From contig CAMPKL010000133.1 in assembly GCA_946887065.1 (NCBI GenBank), positions 1 through 8,118 of the forward strand: 8,118 bases of DNA, written 5' to 3'. The DNA is from an uncultured Bryobacterales bacterium (lineage in GTDB: Bacteria; Acidobacteriota; Terriglobia; Bryobacterales; UBA6623). Positions 1 to 5,150 of this stretch are shown here, in pieces; positions within the stretch are counted from its first letter, which is position 1; the number at the start of each line of letters is the position of its first letter. The notes under the pieces were generated by a model, which saw nothing but the letters and a program-made list of their open reading frames with translations, searched no databases and was not told where the DNA came from. The position numbers were made by a program, and so were the translations under genes.

Positions 1-1
1 C

Positions 2-325
2 GTGAACTTTGGAGCCGATCTAGAGATTGCCTGGGACGGGTCAGCCTACCAAGTAGGAGACCACATCGAAATCAGGCTGCAGCAGGATCCGGAAACGCCG
101 CCCTCATCCGGGGCTAGGGCGTTGCTCTGCAGAATCGCAGCGACCAAGGGCTCCCTGCGGATCACGACGGGCAATTTTGCTTGGATTGACGCCTCCGCCG
201 GAGCGCCCTTGCGCTGGCGCCTCAGCGTGGAGGGCTCACTGCGAGAGTTTACGGCCGAAGGGATCGATCACGGGCAGATCAGCGCGCTTGCTTTCGAGGA
301 ACAAGCGGCGACCGTGGCGAAATAG
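2..325 (+). CDS. C-terminal part of a probably secreted hypothetical protein (5' truncated by window edge)
   Basis: The reading frame is open from the left edge to a TAG at 323-325. A GTG occurs at position 2, but with one base before it no start can be assigned, so I treat this as the last roughly 107 residues of a longer protein. The segment has no signal peptide or membrane helix. It is rich in alternating hydrophobic and polar stretches, for example IAWDG, DHIEIRLQQ, ALLCRIAA, GSLRITTGNF and LRWRLSVEGS, as in a compact beta-sandwich. The order 'tryptophan strand, charged D-IEI strand, single Cys strand, GSL strand' resembles the C-terminal module of many large secreted Acidobacteriota proteins; this is recognition from memory, not a search. 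It converges on the CHAD gene with only 8 nt between the two stop codons. No catalytic motif is visible. Confidence 0.6.
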   Translation: MNFGADLEIAWDGSAYQVGDHIEIRLQQDPETPPSSGARALLCRIAATKGSLRITTGNFAWIDASAGAPLRWRLSVEGSLREFTAEGIDHGQISALAFEEQAATVAK

Positions 326-333
326 GGGCCGAC

Positions 334-1278
334 CTAGGAAGCGGCGGGTTGCTCAAGAGAGTTGTCCCGCGTTTCGCTTGCGGGCGCGAAGGCGGGTCTG
401 GCCAACATCTGCATCCAGGTGAGGCATTCGCCTTCCGCGGCGAAGGTTTCATTCCAATGGCTGCGGAAGTTTTCGATCAGCGCCGCCTGCCGTTGGCTCA
501 ATAGCGTCTCGACTTGCTCGCGTTGGCTGCGTCCGACGGCCTTGGTGAGAATCTTTACTGCGATCTCGCAGTCATTGATCATGCCCAGAGTGTCCTGGAG
601 AGACCGCAACAACCGGAGCGCATTCTGCAGGTCGTTGCCGTAGCAGGGCGCGAAGATCTCCAATGTGTAGCGGAAGCGTTTACCGAAAATGCGGAACGCG
701 TGCAAATCCTCGATAGTCGCCGCAGGAGCGGCCGCATCGCGCCCGGCTTCGAAGAATTCGTTAGCCATGCGCGGCAGCAGAGCGGCGGCGTAGCTTGCCG
801 CTGTCGGACCGACCGCGTCGGCGCGGCCATTACCTGCCAGGTGCAGCATGCGGGTCCATGCCGTGCCCGGCGATTTCTCCCGCAGCCCCTCCAACCGGCG
901 GCGCAACTCCTTGCTCGCTTCATCCCGGCCGCGCTCGATGCGCGTCTTCGATTTGTCCGAGATTTCCAGGCCAGCTTCGGCAGCCAGCGTCAAGGCGATG
1001 TCGTGATCCCTCACGACGCCTGCGGCGCTGCGAAGATGCTTGGTTTGCTTGGCGACTTTGGCGAGCCCGCTTGAGGGGAAATGCTCTTCGAAGGCGTCCA
1101 AAGCGCTGCCAAGCCGGCGCGCGGCGACGCGGAGCTTGTGTATGACGTCTTCGCTAGGCTTGCGAGAGGCTCTTTCGACGAAATACGCCAGCTTCTCGGT
1201 GCGGCGCGCAACGACCCGCGCCGCGTAGTCGGAGAGACGCTGGTTCGCGCCGACATCGCTTGAGACCGCCGTCGTCAT
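334..1278 (-). CDS. CHAD domain-containing protein
   Basis: This 314-aa protein is an all-alpha, Arg/Lys-rich CHAD domain, recognised by its two internally related basic-histidine motifs. HKLRVAARRL lies at residues 47-56 and HAFRIFGKRFRY at 193-204. The second is followed by LRLLRSLQDTLGMINDCEIA (about 221-240), the usual 'Q-LG-INDC' helix. CHAD domains are known to bind polyphosphate through this positive surface and can localise to polyphosphate granules. They often sit beside or are fused to CYTH triphosphatases, but no CYTH partner is visible here. There is no signal peptide, so it should be cytoplasmic. The ATG at 1276-1278 lacks a clear Shine-Dalgarno sequence, and the first 15 or so residues are poorly constrained, so the true start could be slightly downstream. 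It is divergent from the HAD phosphatase across about 75 nt. The family is secure; the physiological role is inferred. Confidence 0.9.
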   Translation of the reverse strand: MTTAVSSDVGANQRLSDYAARVVARRTEKLAYFVERASRKPSEDVIHKLRVAARRLGSALDAFEEHFPSSGLAKVAKQTKHLRSAAGVVRDHDIALTLAAEAGLEISDKSKTRIERGRDEASKELRRRLEGLREKSPGTAWTRMLHLAGNGRADAVGPTAASYAAALLPRMANEFFEAGRDAAAPAATIEDLHAFRIFGKRFRYTLEIFAPCYGNDLQNALRLLRSLQDTLGMINDCEIAVKILTKAVGRSQREQVETLLSQRQAALIENFRSHWNETFAAEGECLTWMQMLARPAFAPASETRDNSLEQPAAS

Positions 1279-1353
1279 CCGGCCACAATACTAGCAGGAT
1301 GGGTGAGTTTCCGCAGCCGACCGCGCTGCCGTTGGTTGCTAGACTTGGAGCTT

Positions 1354-2019
1354 ATGCCGTTCGATTTGTTGGTATTCGACCTTGATGGGACGCTGATCGA
1401 TTCCGCCCTGGACTTGGCTCTGTCCGTCAACGCCGCGTGCGTCCAAATGGGCTATCCCGAGTTGGAGCACGAGACGGTCTTCGGCTACGTCGGCGACGGC
1501 GCTCCGATGCTGATCAAGCGATCGCTGGGCAAGGGCGCTCCGCAATCGGACGTCGATGACGCCCTGCAGTTGTTTCTGGAATATTACAGCGACCACATGC
1601 TCGACAACACTCGCTTGTATCCGGGCGTGCTGGAGTCCTTGGACGCGTTCCGCGCCGCTGGAAAAAAGATGGCTGTGCTCACCAATAAGCCGGAGCGCTT
1701 TAGCCGACGCATCATAGACGGACTCGAACTGCCCGACTATTTCTTCCAGATCTACGGCGGGGACAGTTTCGAGCAAAAGAAGCCCGACCCGGAGGGGCTG
1801 TGCCGGTTGATGGACGAAGCGGAAGTAGAATCGGAGCGGACCTTGATGGTGGGAGACAGCTCGGTCGACATCCTCACTGCCGTTAATTCCGGCGCGAAGA
1901 GTTGCGGCGTGACCTACGGGCTGCGTCCGGAGTCGCTCAAGACGCATCCGCCCGACATCCTGGTTGACGCGATGCCGGAGTTGGCCGCTCGCCTTGGGCT
2001 GGCGATCGAGGCCGTGTAG
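1354..2019 (+). CDS. gph: HAD-superfamily hydrolase, phosphoglycolate phosphatase-like
   Basis: A 221-aa HAD phosphatase with all four motifs. Motif I is FDLDGT (8-13), with nucleophile Asp9 and acid/base Asp11. Motif II ends in LTNKP with Thr110. Motif III is the Lys in QKKPDP (Lys143), and motif IV is GDSSVD with Asp168 and Asp172. An alpha-helical C1 cap (about 18-85) lies between motifs I and II, as in Gph, which hydrolyses 2-phosphoglycolate made during DNA-end repair or oxygenase activity. I chose ATG 1354 because the conserved FDLDGT then sits at its usual distance from the N-terminus and a GGAG lies at 1347-1350 (spacing is short). A GTG at 1303 would add 17 unconserved residues. The length matches Gph, but substrate choice in this subfamily cannot be read from sequence; pyrophosphatase PpaX or another sugar-phosphate phosphatase is possible. 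Confidence 0.85.
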   Translation: MPFDLLVFDLDGTLIDSALDLALSVNAACVQMGYPELEHETVFGYVGDGAPMLIKRSLGKGAPQSDVDDALQLFLEYYSDHMLDNTRLYPGVLESLDAFRAAGKKMAVLTNKPERFSRRIIDGLELPDYFFQIYGGDSFEQKKPDPEGLCRLMDEAEVESERTLMVGDSSVDILTAVNSGAKSCGVTYGLRPESLKTHPPDILVDAMPELAARLGLAIEAV

Positions 2020-2034
2020 CGGGCGCCATCCCGC
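2019..2034. terminator. weak stem between convergent genes
   Basis: The 15-nt gap between the gph stop and the stop of the convergent coiled-coil gene contains GCGGG (2019-2023) paired with CCCGC (2030-2034) around a 6-nt loop. It could help end transcription from both sides. The stem is only 5 bp and no T run follows on either strand, so this is a low-confidence call. Confidence 0.2.
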
Positions 2035-2382
2035 CTAGCGCTGCTGCTGGAGGCGCATCACTGCGTTCTCTAACGTGCGGAGCCGATTTTCCATCATACG
2101 ATCGGAAGTCGGGCCCAAGGAGCTGGCGGCCCCAATGGACTTCTGCTCCAGCCGCTCAAGCCGCCGTTCGATCCGGCTCAGTCTCAGCTCTAGCGTCGCG
2201 GGCGTCACTTCAACGGCGCCGTCGCCGCTAAGCGCGACCAACAGCCGCTGAATATCGACCACGTGCTTTTCAAGCTGCACCAGCCGCTCTTGGTCCGAAG
2301 GCTTTTCTTCAGCCTGTTGGCCCAGGGACAGGACGGAGAAAGCGGTCAGCAGAAGTCCCGGAAATAACCATGATCTTCGCAT
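2035..2382 (-). CDS. small exported coiled-coil protein, unknown function
   Basis: I do not recognise a family for this 115-aa protein. Residues 1-21 form a typical signal peptide (basic MRRSW, hydrophobic core LFPGLLLTAFSVLSL, then G-Q at a likely cleavage site), without a lipobox Cys. The mature part is charged and heptad-like in three stretches: about 31-51 (RLVQLEKHVVDIQRLL), 62-81 (LELRLSRIERRLERLEQ) and 94-114 (MENRLRTLENAVMRLQQQ), separated by Gly/Pro/Ser linkers. It is therefore probably a periplasmic or surface coiled-coil oligomer. It starts 31 nt after the stop of the exported beta-rich protein, so the two are probably cotranscribed. No clear Shine-Dalgarno precedes ATG 2382, which fits translation coupled to, or fed by, the upstream gene. 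It ends with TAG, convergent with gph. Confidence 0.7.
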   Translation of the reverse strand: MRRSWLFPGLLLTAFSVLSLGQQAEEKPSDQERLVQLEKHVVDIQRLLVALSGDGAVEVTPATLELRLSRIERRLERLEQKSIGAASSLGPTSDRMMENRLRTLENAVMRLQQQR

Positions 2383-2413
2383 GGCTGTAGTTTACGCAAT
2401 GAGCGAGACTGCG

Positions 2414-3187
2414 TTACTCATCGGCGACGATCTCGAACGGAAGCTGCGTGGTGAACGCGCCTTGATCGTTGAAAAGAAAGGCGATCATCGTGCCCGATGC
2501 GCCCTCCGAGGGTACGAGTTCGATGACGCCTCGAGCGCCGTTGGTGCAGGGCAGCCAGGTGGGATCGGAGATCAGAAAGGACACGTGCTGACCCAATGCC
2601 ATCTGTCGCCCAACCCGGCAAAGTTCCGTTCCGTCAGCGTTGCGTGCAATCGCAGTCAGCGTCTGGGCCGCATTGGAAACGAAGGCCACCGTGGTCGTGT
2701 ACGGCCCATCGTTGCGGTAGACAAATTGGAAGTTCGTTCCAAATTGATCGGTACCGGGCACGGAGGCTTGGAAGTCCGGCCGGCCGGCCACTTTCTGGGT
2801 CAGCACGGCATTCATTACCACTCCGCCCGTTGTCCCAGACTCGGCTACGGCGACTCCGACCAGCGTCGAGGGCCCGCCGGCGAGTTCAAAAAAGACGGTC
2901 CCGCGCGGCTGCGCCACTCCCGAAATGCTGGTTCTCATACCCTGCCCGACCACTGGAAGCGCCACTGGATTCCCGCTCTCGTCGAGAAAGCGAATGGTGA
3001 AAGCTTCCGCTTCGTCGTCGAAACGGGCGTTCATCACTTGAATTTCCGTTGACCAGGCGCCGCCGACGGCGATCTGCGGCAGGATGTTGCCGACGAATAT
3101 CCGTGCTGCGTCCCGAGGCTGGGATCCTCGGTCCGCGCCAAGGCCGACGACGGCAAACAAACAAGTGACCAGAATGACGCGGTACAT
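2414..3187 (-). CDS. exported beta-rich protein of a family common in Acidobacteriota
   Basis: This 257-aa protein begins with a signal peptide (MYRVILVTCLFAVVGLGA, likely cleavage after residue 18). The mature part shows a recurring secreted-family layout: an opening FVGNILPQIAVGGAWSTEIQVMN (31-53), FLDESGNPVALPV (67-79), GTVFFEL (96-102), a middle strand pair ending VYRNDGPYTTTVAFV (156-170), and a closing FLFNDQGAFTTQLPF (237-251). I associate the 'LPQIA-GG-W-T-I-V-N ... RF-DE-G-P-LP ... F-LFN--GAFT' pattern with abundant Acidobacteriota exported proteins of unknown function. Two Cys (190, 214) could form a disulfide. ATG 3187 is chosen over an in-frame ATG 33 nt upstream because a strong GGGAGGAGGG ribosome-binding site lies at 3190-3199 and the signal peptide then starts correctly. 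The downstream neighbour is the exported coiled-coil gene. The function is unknown. Confidence 0.75.
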   Translation of the reverse strand: MYRVILVTCLFAVVGLGADRGSQPRDAARIFVGNILPQIAVGGAWSTEIQVMNARFDDEAEAFTIRFLDESGNPVALPVVGQGMRTSISGVAQPRGTVFFELAGGPSTLVGVAVAESGTTGGVVMNAVLTQKVAGRPDFQASVPGTDQFGTNFQFVYRNDGPYTTTVAFVSNAAQTLTAIARNADGTELCRVGRQMALGQHVSFLISDPTWLPCTNGARGVIELVPSEGASGTMIAFLFNDQGAFTTQLPFEIVADE

Positions 3188-3189
3188 AG

Positions 3190-3199
3190 CCCTCCTCCC
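3190..3199 (-). promoter_or_regulatory. strong ribosome-binding site fixing the start at 3187
   Basis: Read on the minus strand this is GGGAGGAGGG, placed 2 nt before the ATG at 3185-3187, with the GGAGG core about 5-8 nt away. It is the strongest Shine-Dalgarno in the window. It argues for the 257-aa product rather than an 11-residue longer one, and for high expression of this exported protein. Confidence 0.7.
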
Positions 3200-3232
3200 G
3201 AGCCCTTGGCGGGCATCCAAACCAACGTTCGC

Positions 3233-3238
3233 ATTATA
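3233..3238 (-). promoter_or_regulatory. candidate -10 box for the exported-protein gene pair
   Basis: On the minus strand the gap between ppiB and the exported-protein gene holds TATAAT, a perfect sigma-70 -10 hexamer, 45 nt before ATG 3187. No good -35 hexamer lies 16-18 nt further upstream. If active, it would use a weak -35 or an activator and give the last two genes of the minus-strand run their own transcript. Confidence 0.35.
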
Positions 3239-3253
3239 GGACGCGAGGTTTGT

Positions 3254-3280
3254 GAGGGCTTTGCGGGCGCTTAAGCCCTC
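3254..3280 (-). terminator. candidate stem-loop at the end of ppiB
   Basis: GAGGGCTT (3254-3261) pairs perfectly with AAGCCCTC (3273-3280) around an 11-nt loop. The stem overlaps the ppiB stop codon on the minus strand. An 8-bp perfect stem directly after a gene, just before a candidate promoter, fits a transcript end for the cyclophilin pair or an mRNA 3'-end stabiliser. No T run follows on the minus strand (ACAAACC comes next), so it is not a textbook intrinsic terminator. Confidence 0.4.
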
Positions 3281-3786
3281 TTGATCGAGGAGATGATGAC
3301 GGGCTCAACCGGAACGTCATCATGCATTCCGCGGCGAGCGGTGGCGACGCCGCGAATGGCGTCCACGGCATCCATGCCGCCGGTCACCTTACCGAAAACG
3401 CAGTAGCCCCAGCCTCTGGTCGTCTTGCCGCTGTGGTCGAGAAACGAGTTGGTGTCGACGGTGTTGATAAAAAACTGAGCCGTCGCGCTGTGCGGATCCG
3501 AAGTCCGAGCCATGGCGATCGTGCCGCGTTCATTGGAGAGCCCGTTGTCGGCCTCATTCTCGACAGGTGCACCGGTGGACTTCTCGCGCATGTTGGGGTC
3601 CATGCCGCCGCCCTGGATCATGAACTTCGAGATCACTCGGTGGAAGATGGTGCCGTCGTAGTGCCCGTCATCGACGTATTTGAGGAAATTCGCCACCGTT
3701 TTAGGCGCTTTGTCCGCAAAGAGCTCGACGGTGATGGGACCTTGCGCGGTCTCAATGACTACAACTGGATTGGTGTTCTCAGACAA
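3271..3786 (-). CDS. ppiB: peptidylprolyl cis-trans isomerase, cytoplasmic cyclophilin (PpiB type)
   Basis: A 171-aa single-domain cyclophilin that isomerises Xaa-Pro peptide bonds during folding. The active-site block [14 protein letters not shown] (48-61) gives catalytic Arg50 and pocket residues Phe55, Met56 and Gln58. GTIAMART (88-95) and AQFFIN (103-108) follow. The position of the cyclosporin-contact Trp of eukaryotic cyclophilins is Phe115 (NSFLDHSG), as in Escherichia coli PpiB. The tail [11 protein letters not shown]...[13 protein letters not shown] is also PpiB-like. There is no signal peptide, so it should be cytosolic. The start is TTG (minus strand, 3784-3786), supported by AAGAGGA at 3794-3800 with a 7-nt spacer and by the lack of a nearby ATG. 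It follows the lipoprotein cyclophilin after 22 nt, probably in one operon, and the two are close paralogues. Confidence 0.95.
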   Translation of the reverse strand: MSENTNPVVVIETAQGPITVELFADKAPKTVANFLKYVDDGHYDGTIFHRVISKFMIQGGGMDPNMREKSTGAPVENEADNGLSNERGTIAMARTSDPHSATAQFFINTVDTNSFLDHSGKTTRGWGYCVFGKVTGGMDAVDAIRGVATARRGMHDDVPVEPVIISSIKRA

Positions 3787-3793
3787 TGATGAT

Positions 3794-3800
3794 TCCTCTT
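3794..3800 (-). promoter_or_regulatory. ribosome-binding site that supports a TTG start for ppiB
   Basis: Minus-strand AAGAGGA lies 7 nt before TTG at 3784-3786. No ATG or GTG occurs between this site and the first conserved residues ([13 protein letters not shown]), so the site decides the start. It lies in the 22-nt gap after the upstream cyclophilin stop. Confidence 0.65.
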
Positions 3801-3808
3801 CTCGCTGA

Positions 3809-4561
3809 TCAGTTGGCGCGGCGTACGCTCTCGATCACCACATTTTCGACGGGCACGTTTTGGTAGGGACCTTTGTTGCCGGTCGGGGTTGCCGCAATGG
3901 CGTCGACCACGTCCATCCCTTCCGTCACGCGACCGAAAACGGCGTATCCCCACTGGTTCGCGCCGCGGGCGCCGAAATCCAACATGCGGTTGTTCGCATG
4001 GTTGATGAAAAACTGGGCGGTGGCGCTATGGGGATCGTTGGTACGTGCCATCGAGATCGTGCCCCGCACATTGGACTCGCCCCCTTGCGACTCGTTGTCG
4101 ACAGGCGCACGAGTGTTCTTCTCGGTCATATCGGGGCTGAAGCCGCCGCCTTGGATCATGAATTCCGGGATGACGCGGTGGAAGATCGTGCCGTCGTAGA
4201 ACTTATCGTCAACGTAGGCCAAGAAGTTGGCCACGGTCTTCGGCGCTTTGTCGGGAAACAACTCAATGCGGATCGTCCCTTTGTTGGTTTGCATCACTAC
4301 GACCGGGGGCCCGGTGGGCGCGGTCTTCTTGGGGGCAGCCGGCGCCGCTTTGGGGGCGTTAGCCGGAGCCGGAGGCGGCGTAACGACGGCGACCGGCTCC
4401 TCGGCGGGGGCGGGCTCTGTCGCGGGAGTTTCGGCCGGAGCTTCGGTCGCCTCGTCTGCCGGGACTTGTGGTTCGGAAGTTTCCGGTTGAGGTTGCGTTC
4501 CGCAGGCGGCCAGACAAATCAGCAAGGCGACGGCCAGTAGGGGATGGCGAGGAAGAGTCAT
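3809..4561 (-). CDS. peptidylprolyl cis-trans isomerase, lipoprotein cyclophilin
   Basis: A 250-aa exported prolyl isomerase in three parts. Residues 1-20 are a lipoprotein signal peptide ending in the lipobox LAAC (Cys20). Residues 21-84 are a disordered Ala/Pro/Glu-rich tether (runs such as EPAPAEEP and PPPAPANAP). Residues 85-249 are a cyclophilin domain. The active-site block [14 protein letters not shown] (127-140) supplies Arg129, Phe134, Met135 and Gln137, and AQFFIN is at 182-187. Gly, not Asp, follows the lipidated Cys, which by the Lol rule known from Proteobacteria would favour the outer membrane. The tether would hold the enzyme away from the membrane, presumably to help fold periplasmic or outer-membrane proteins. 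ATG 4561 has AGAGG at 4570-4574. It is the first gene of the minus-strand run and is divergent from thrC. Confidence 0.92.
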   Translation of the reverse strand: MTLPRHPLLAVALLICLAACGTQPQPETSEPQVPADEATEAPAETPATEPAPAEEPVAVVTPPPAPANAPKAAPAAPKKTAPTGPPVVVMQTNKGTIRIELFPDKAPKTVANFLAYVDDKFYDGTIFHRVIPEFMIQGGGFSPDMTEKNTRAPVDNESQGGESNVRGTISMARTNDPHSATAQFFINHANNRMLDFGARGANQWGYAVFGRVTEGMDVVDAIAATPTGNKGPYQNVPVENVVIESVRRAN

Positions 4562-4676
4562 TCTGGGTACCTCTCAATACTCCAACAACGCACAAGTGTA
4601 ACAAGGAAAAGCGCCTTGTGGCCCGGAGCGAGCCTTCCTCCGGGCGCGTGCCGCGATAGGATGGAGTCTTCCGCTT
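4562..4676. promoter_or_regulatory. divergent promoter region between the cyclophilin operon and thrC
   Basis: This 115-nt spacer must hold the promoters of both flanking transcripts. I find no convincing -35/-10 pair on either strand; the best minus-strand candidate (GTTACA, 17 nt, TATTGA) is weak. The region is structured, with two adjacent perfect stems at 4601-4619 and 4621-4645. The thrC ribosome-binding site is the GGAG at 4663-4666, 10 nt before ATG 4677. Confidence 0.4.
4621..4645. promoter_or_regulatory. 8-bp perfect hairpin in the thrC leader
   Basis: GCCCGGAG (4621-4628) pairs with CTCCGGGC (4638-4645) over a 9-nt loop, ending 31 nt before the thrC ATG. A second stem, ACAAGG (4601-4606) with CCTTGT (4614-4619), lies directly before it. 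No T run follows on either strand, so neither looks like an intrinsic terminator. An RNA leader structure affecting thrC, or a binding site for a regulator of both divergent operons, is possible. No leader peptide with a Thr or Ile codon run is visible. Confidence 0.35.
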
Positions 4677-5135
4677 ATGTCTGCTGAATTAGTCTGCTTT
4701 AACTCGGCTTGCTCGGCTCGCTATCCGATCGACGAGGTCATCTACGAATGCCGCGAATGCGGCGGCTTGATTGCCGTCGAGAACCGCTTCGACGCTGATC
4801 CCAAACAGCTGACTAGCCTTTGGGACAGCCGAGCCGCGAGCCGCGATCCGATCGATGTTTCCGGCGTTTGGCGTTTCCGTGAGATGCTGCCGTTCGTTAG
4901 CGACCTAGGGCATGTGGTCACCATTCGCGAAGGCAACACGCCGCTCTTTGACGCGCCTCGGGCAGCGGCCTTCGGCGGCGTCGACGCATTGCAGTTGAAG
5001 CACCAAGGCTACAATCCAACCGGCTCGTTCAAGGACAACGGCATGACCGCCGGCGCCACCCAGGCCAAGAAACTGGGCATGCAGCGCGTTGCCTGCGTAT
5101 CGACCGGCAACACGTCCGCATCGATGGCCGCCTAG
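4677..5135 (+). CDS. thrC: threonine synthase, N-terminal fragment up to the TAG
   Basis: The 152 residues before the stop begin with the Cys-rich segment typical of one threonine synthase class: Cys7, Cys12, then CRECGG with Cys25 and Cys28. GNTPLF (86-91) opens the substrate region. NPTGSFKDNGM (113-123) carries the PLP Schiff-base lysine, Lys119. STGNTSAS (142-149) is the phosphate-recognition loop. If made alone, this piece would hold the PLP lysine but lack the rest of the catalytic domain, so it should be inactive. Confidence 0.75.
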   Translation: MSAELVCFNSACSARYPIDEVIYECRECGGLIAVENRFDADPKQLTSLWDSRAASRDPIDVSGVWRFREMLPFVSDLGHVVTIREGNTPLFDAPRAAAFGGVDALQLKHQGYNPTGSFKDNGMTAGATQAKKLGMQRVACVSTGNTSASMAA

Positions 5136-5150
5136 GCGGCCGCGGCCGCC
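5126..5150. repeat. two overlapping perfect 16-bp palindromes around the thrC TAG
   Basis: GGCCGCCTAGGCGGCC (5126-5141) is a perfect palindrome centred on the TA of the premature TAG. GGCGGCCGCGGCCGCC (5135-5150) is a second one, overlapping it by 7 bases. If codon 153 were TAC instead, both palindromes would be broken at base 5135. Such self-complementary GC-rich DNA is prone to sequencing and polymerase errors. It encodes the alanine run before Met159. Confidence 0.85.

Noticed and set aside
514..1074. 186-aa plus-strand frame opposite the CHAD gene
   Set aside because: CHAD motifs on the minus strand are clear, and this frame shows no domain or ribosome-binding site.
1303..1353. GTG at 1303 as the gph start
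   Set aside because: It adds 17 basic, unconserved residues; ATG 1354 has GGAG nearby and places FDLDGT at the usual position.
2381..3052. 223-aa plus-strand frame opposite the exported beta-rich protein
   Set aside because: The minus-strand gene has a signal peptide, a strong ribosome-binding site and a recognisable layout; the plus frame has none.
3860..4540. 226-aa plus-strand frame opposite the lipoprotein cyclophilin
   Set aside because: Antisense to a recognised enzyme; Arg/Gly-rich low-complexity product mirrors the Ala/Pro tether on the other strand.
5133..5135. TAG as a pyrrolysine codon or part of a recoded genetic code
   Set aside because: Four other genes in the window end in TAG, threonine synthase is not a pyrrolysine protein, and the expected residue is an ordinary Tyr. 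Site-specific suppression cannot be fully excluded but has no support here.
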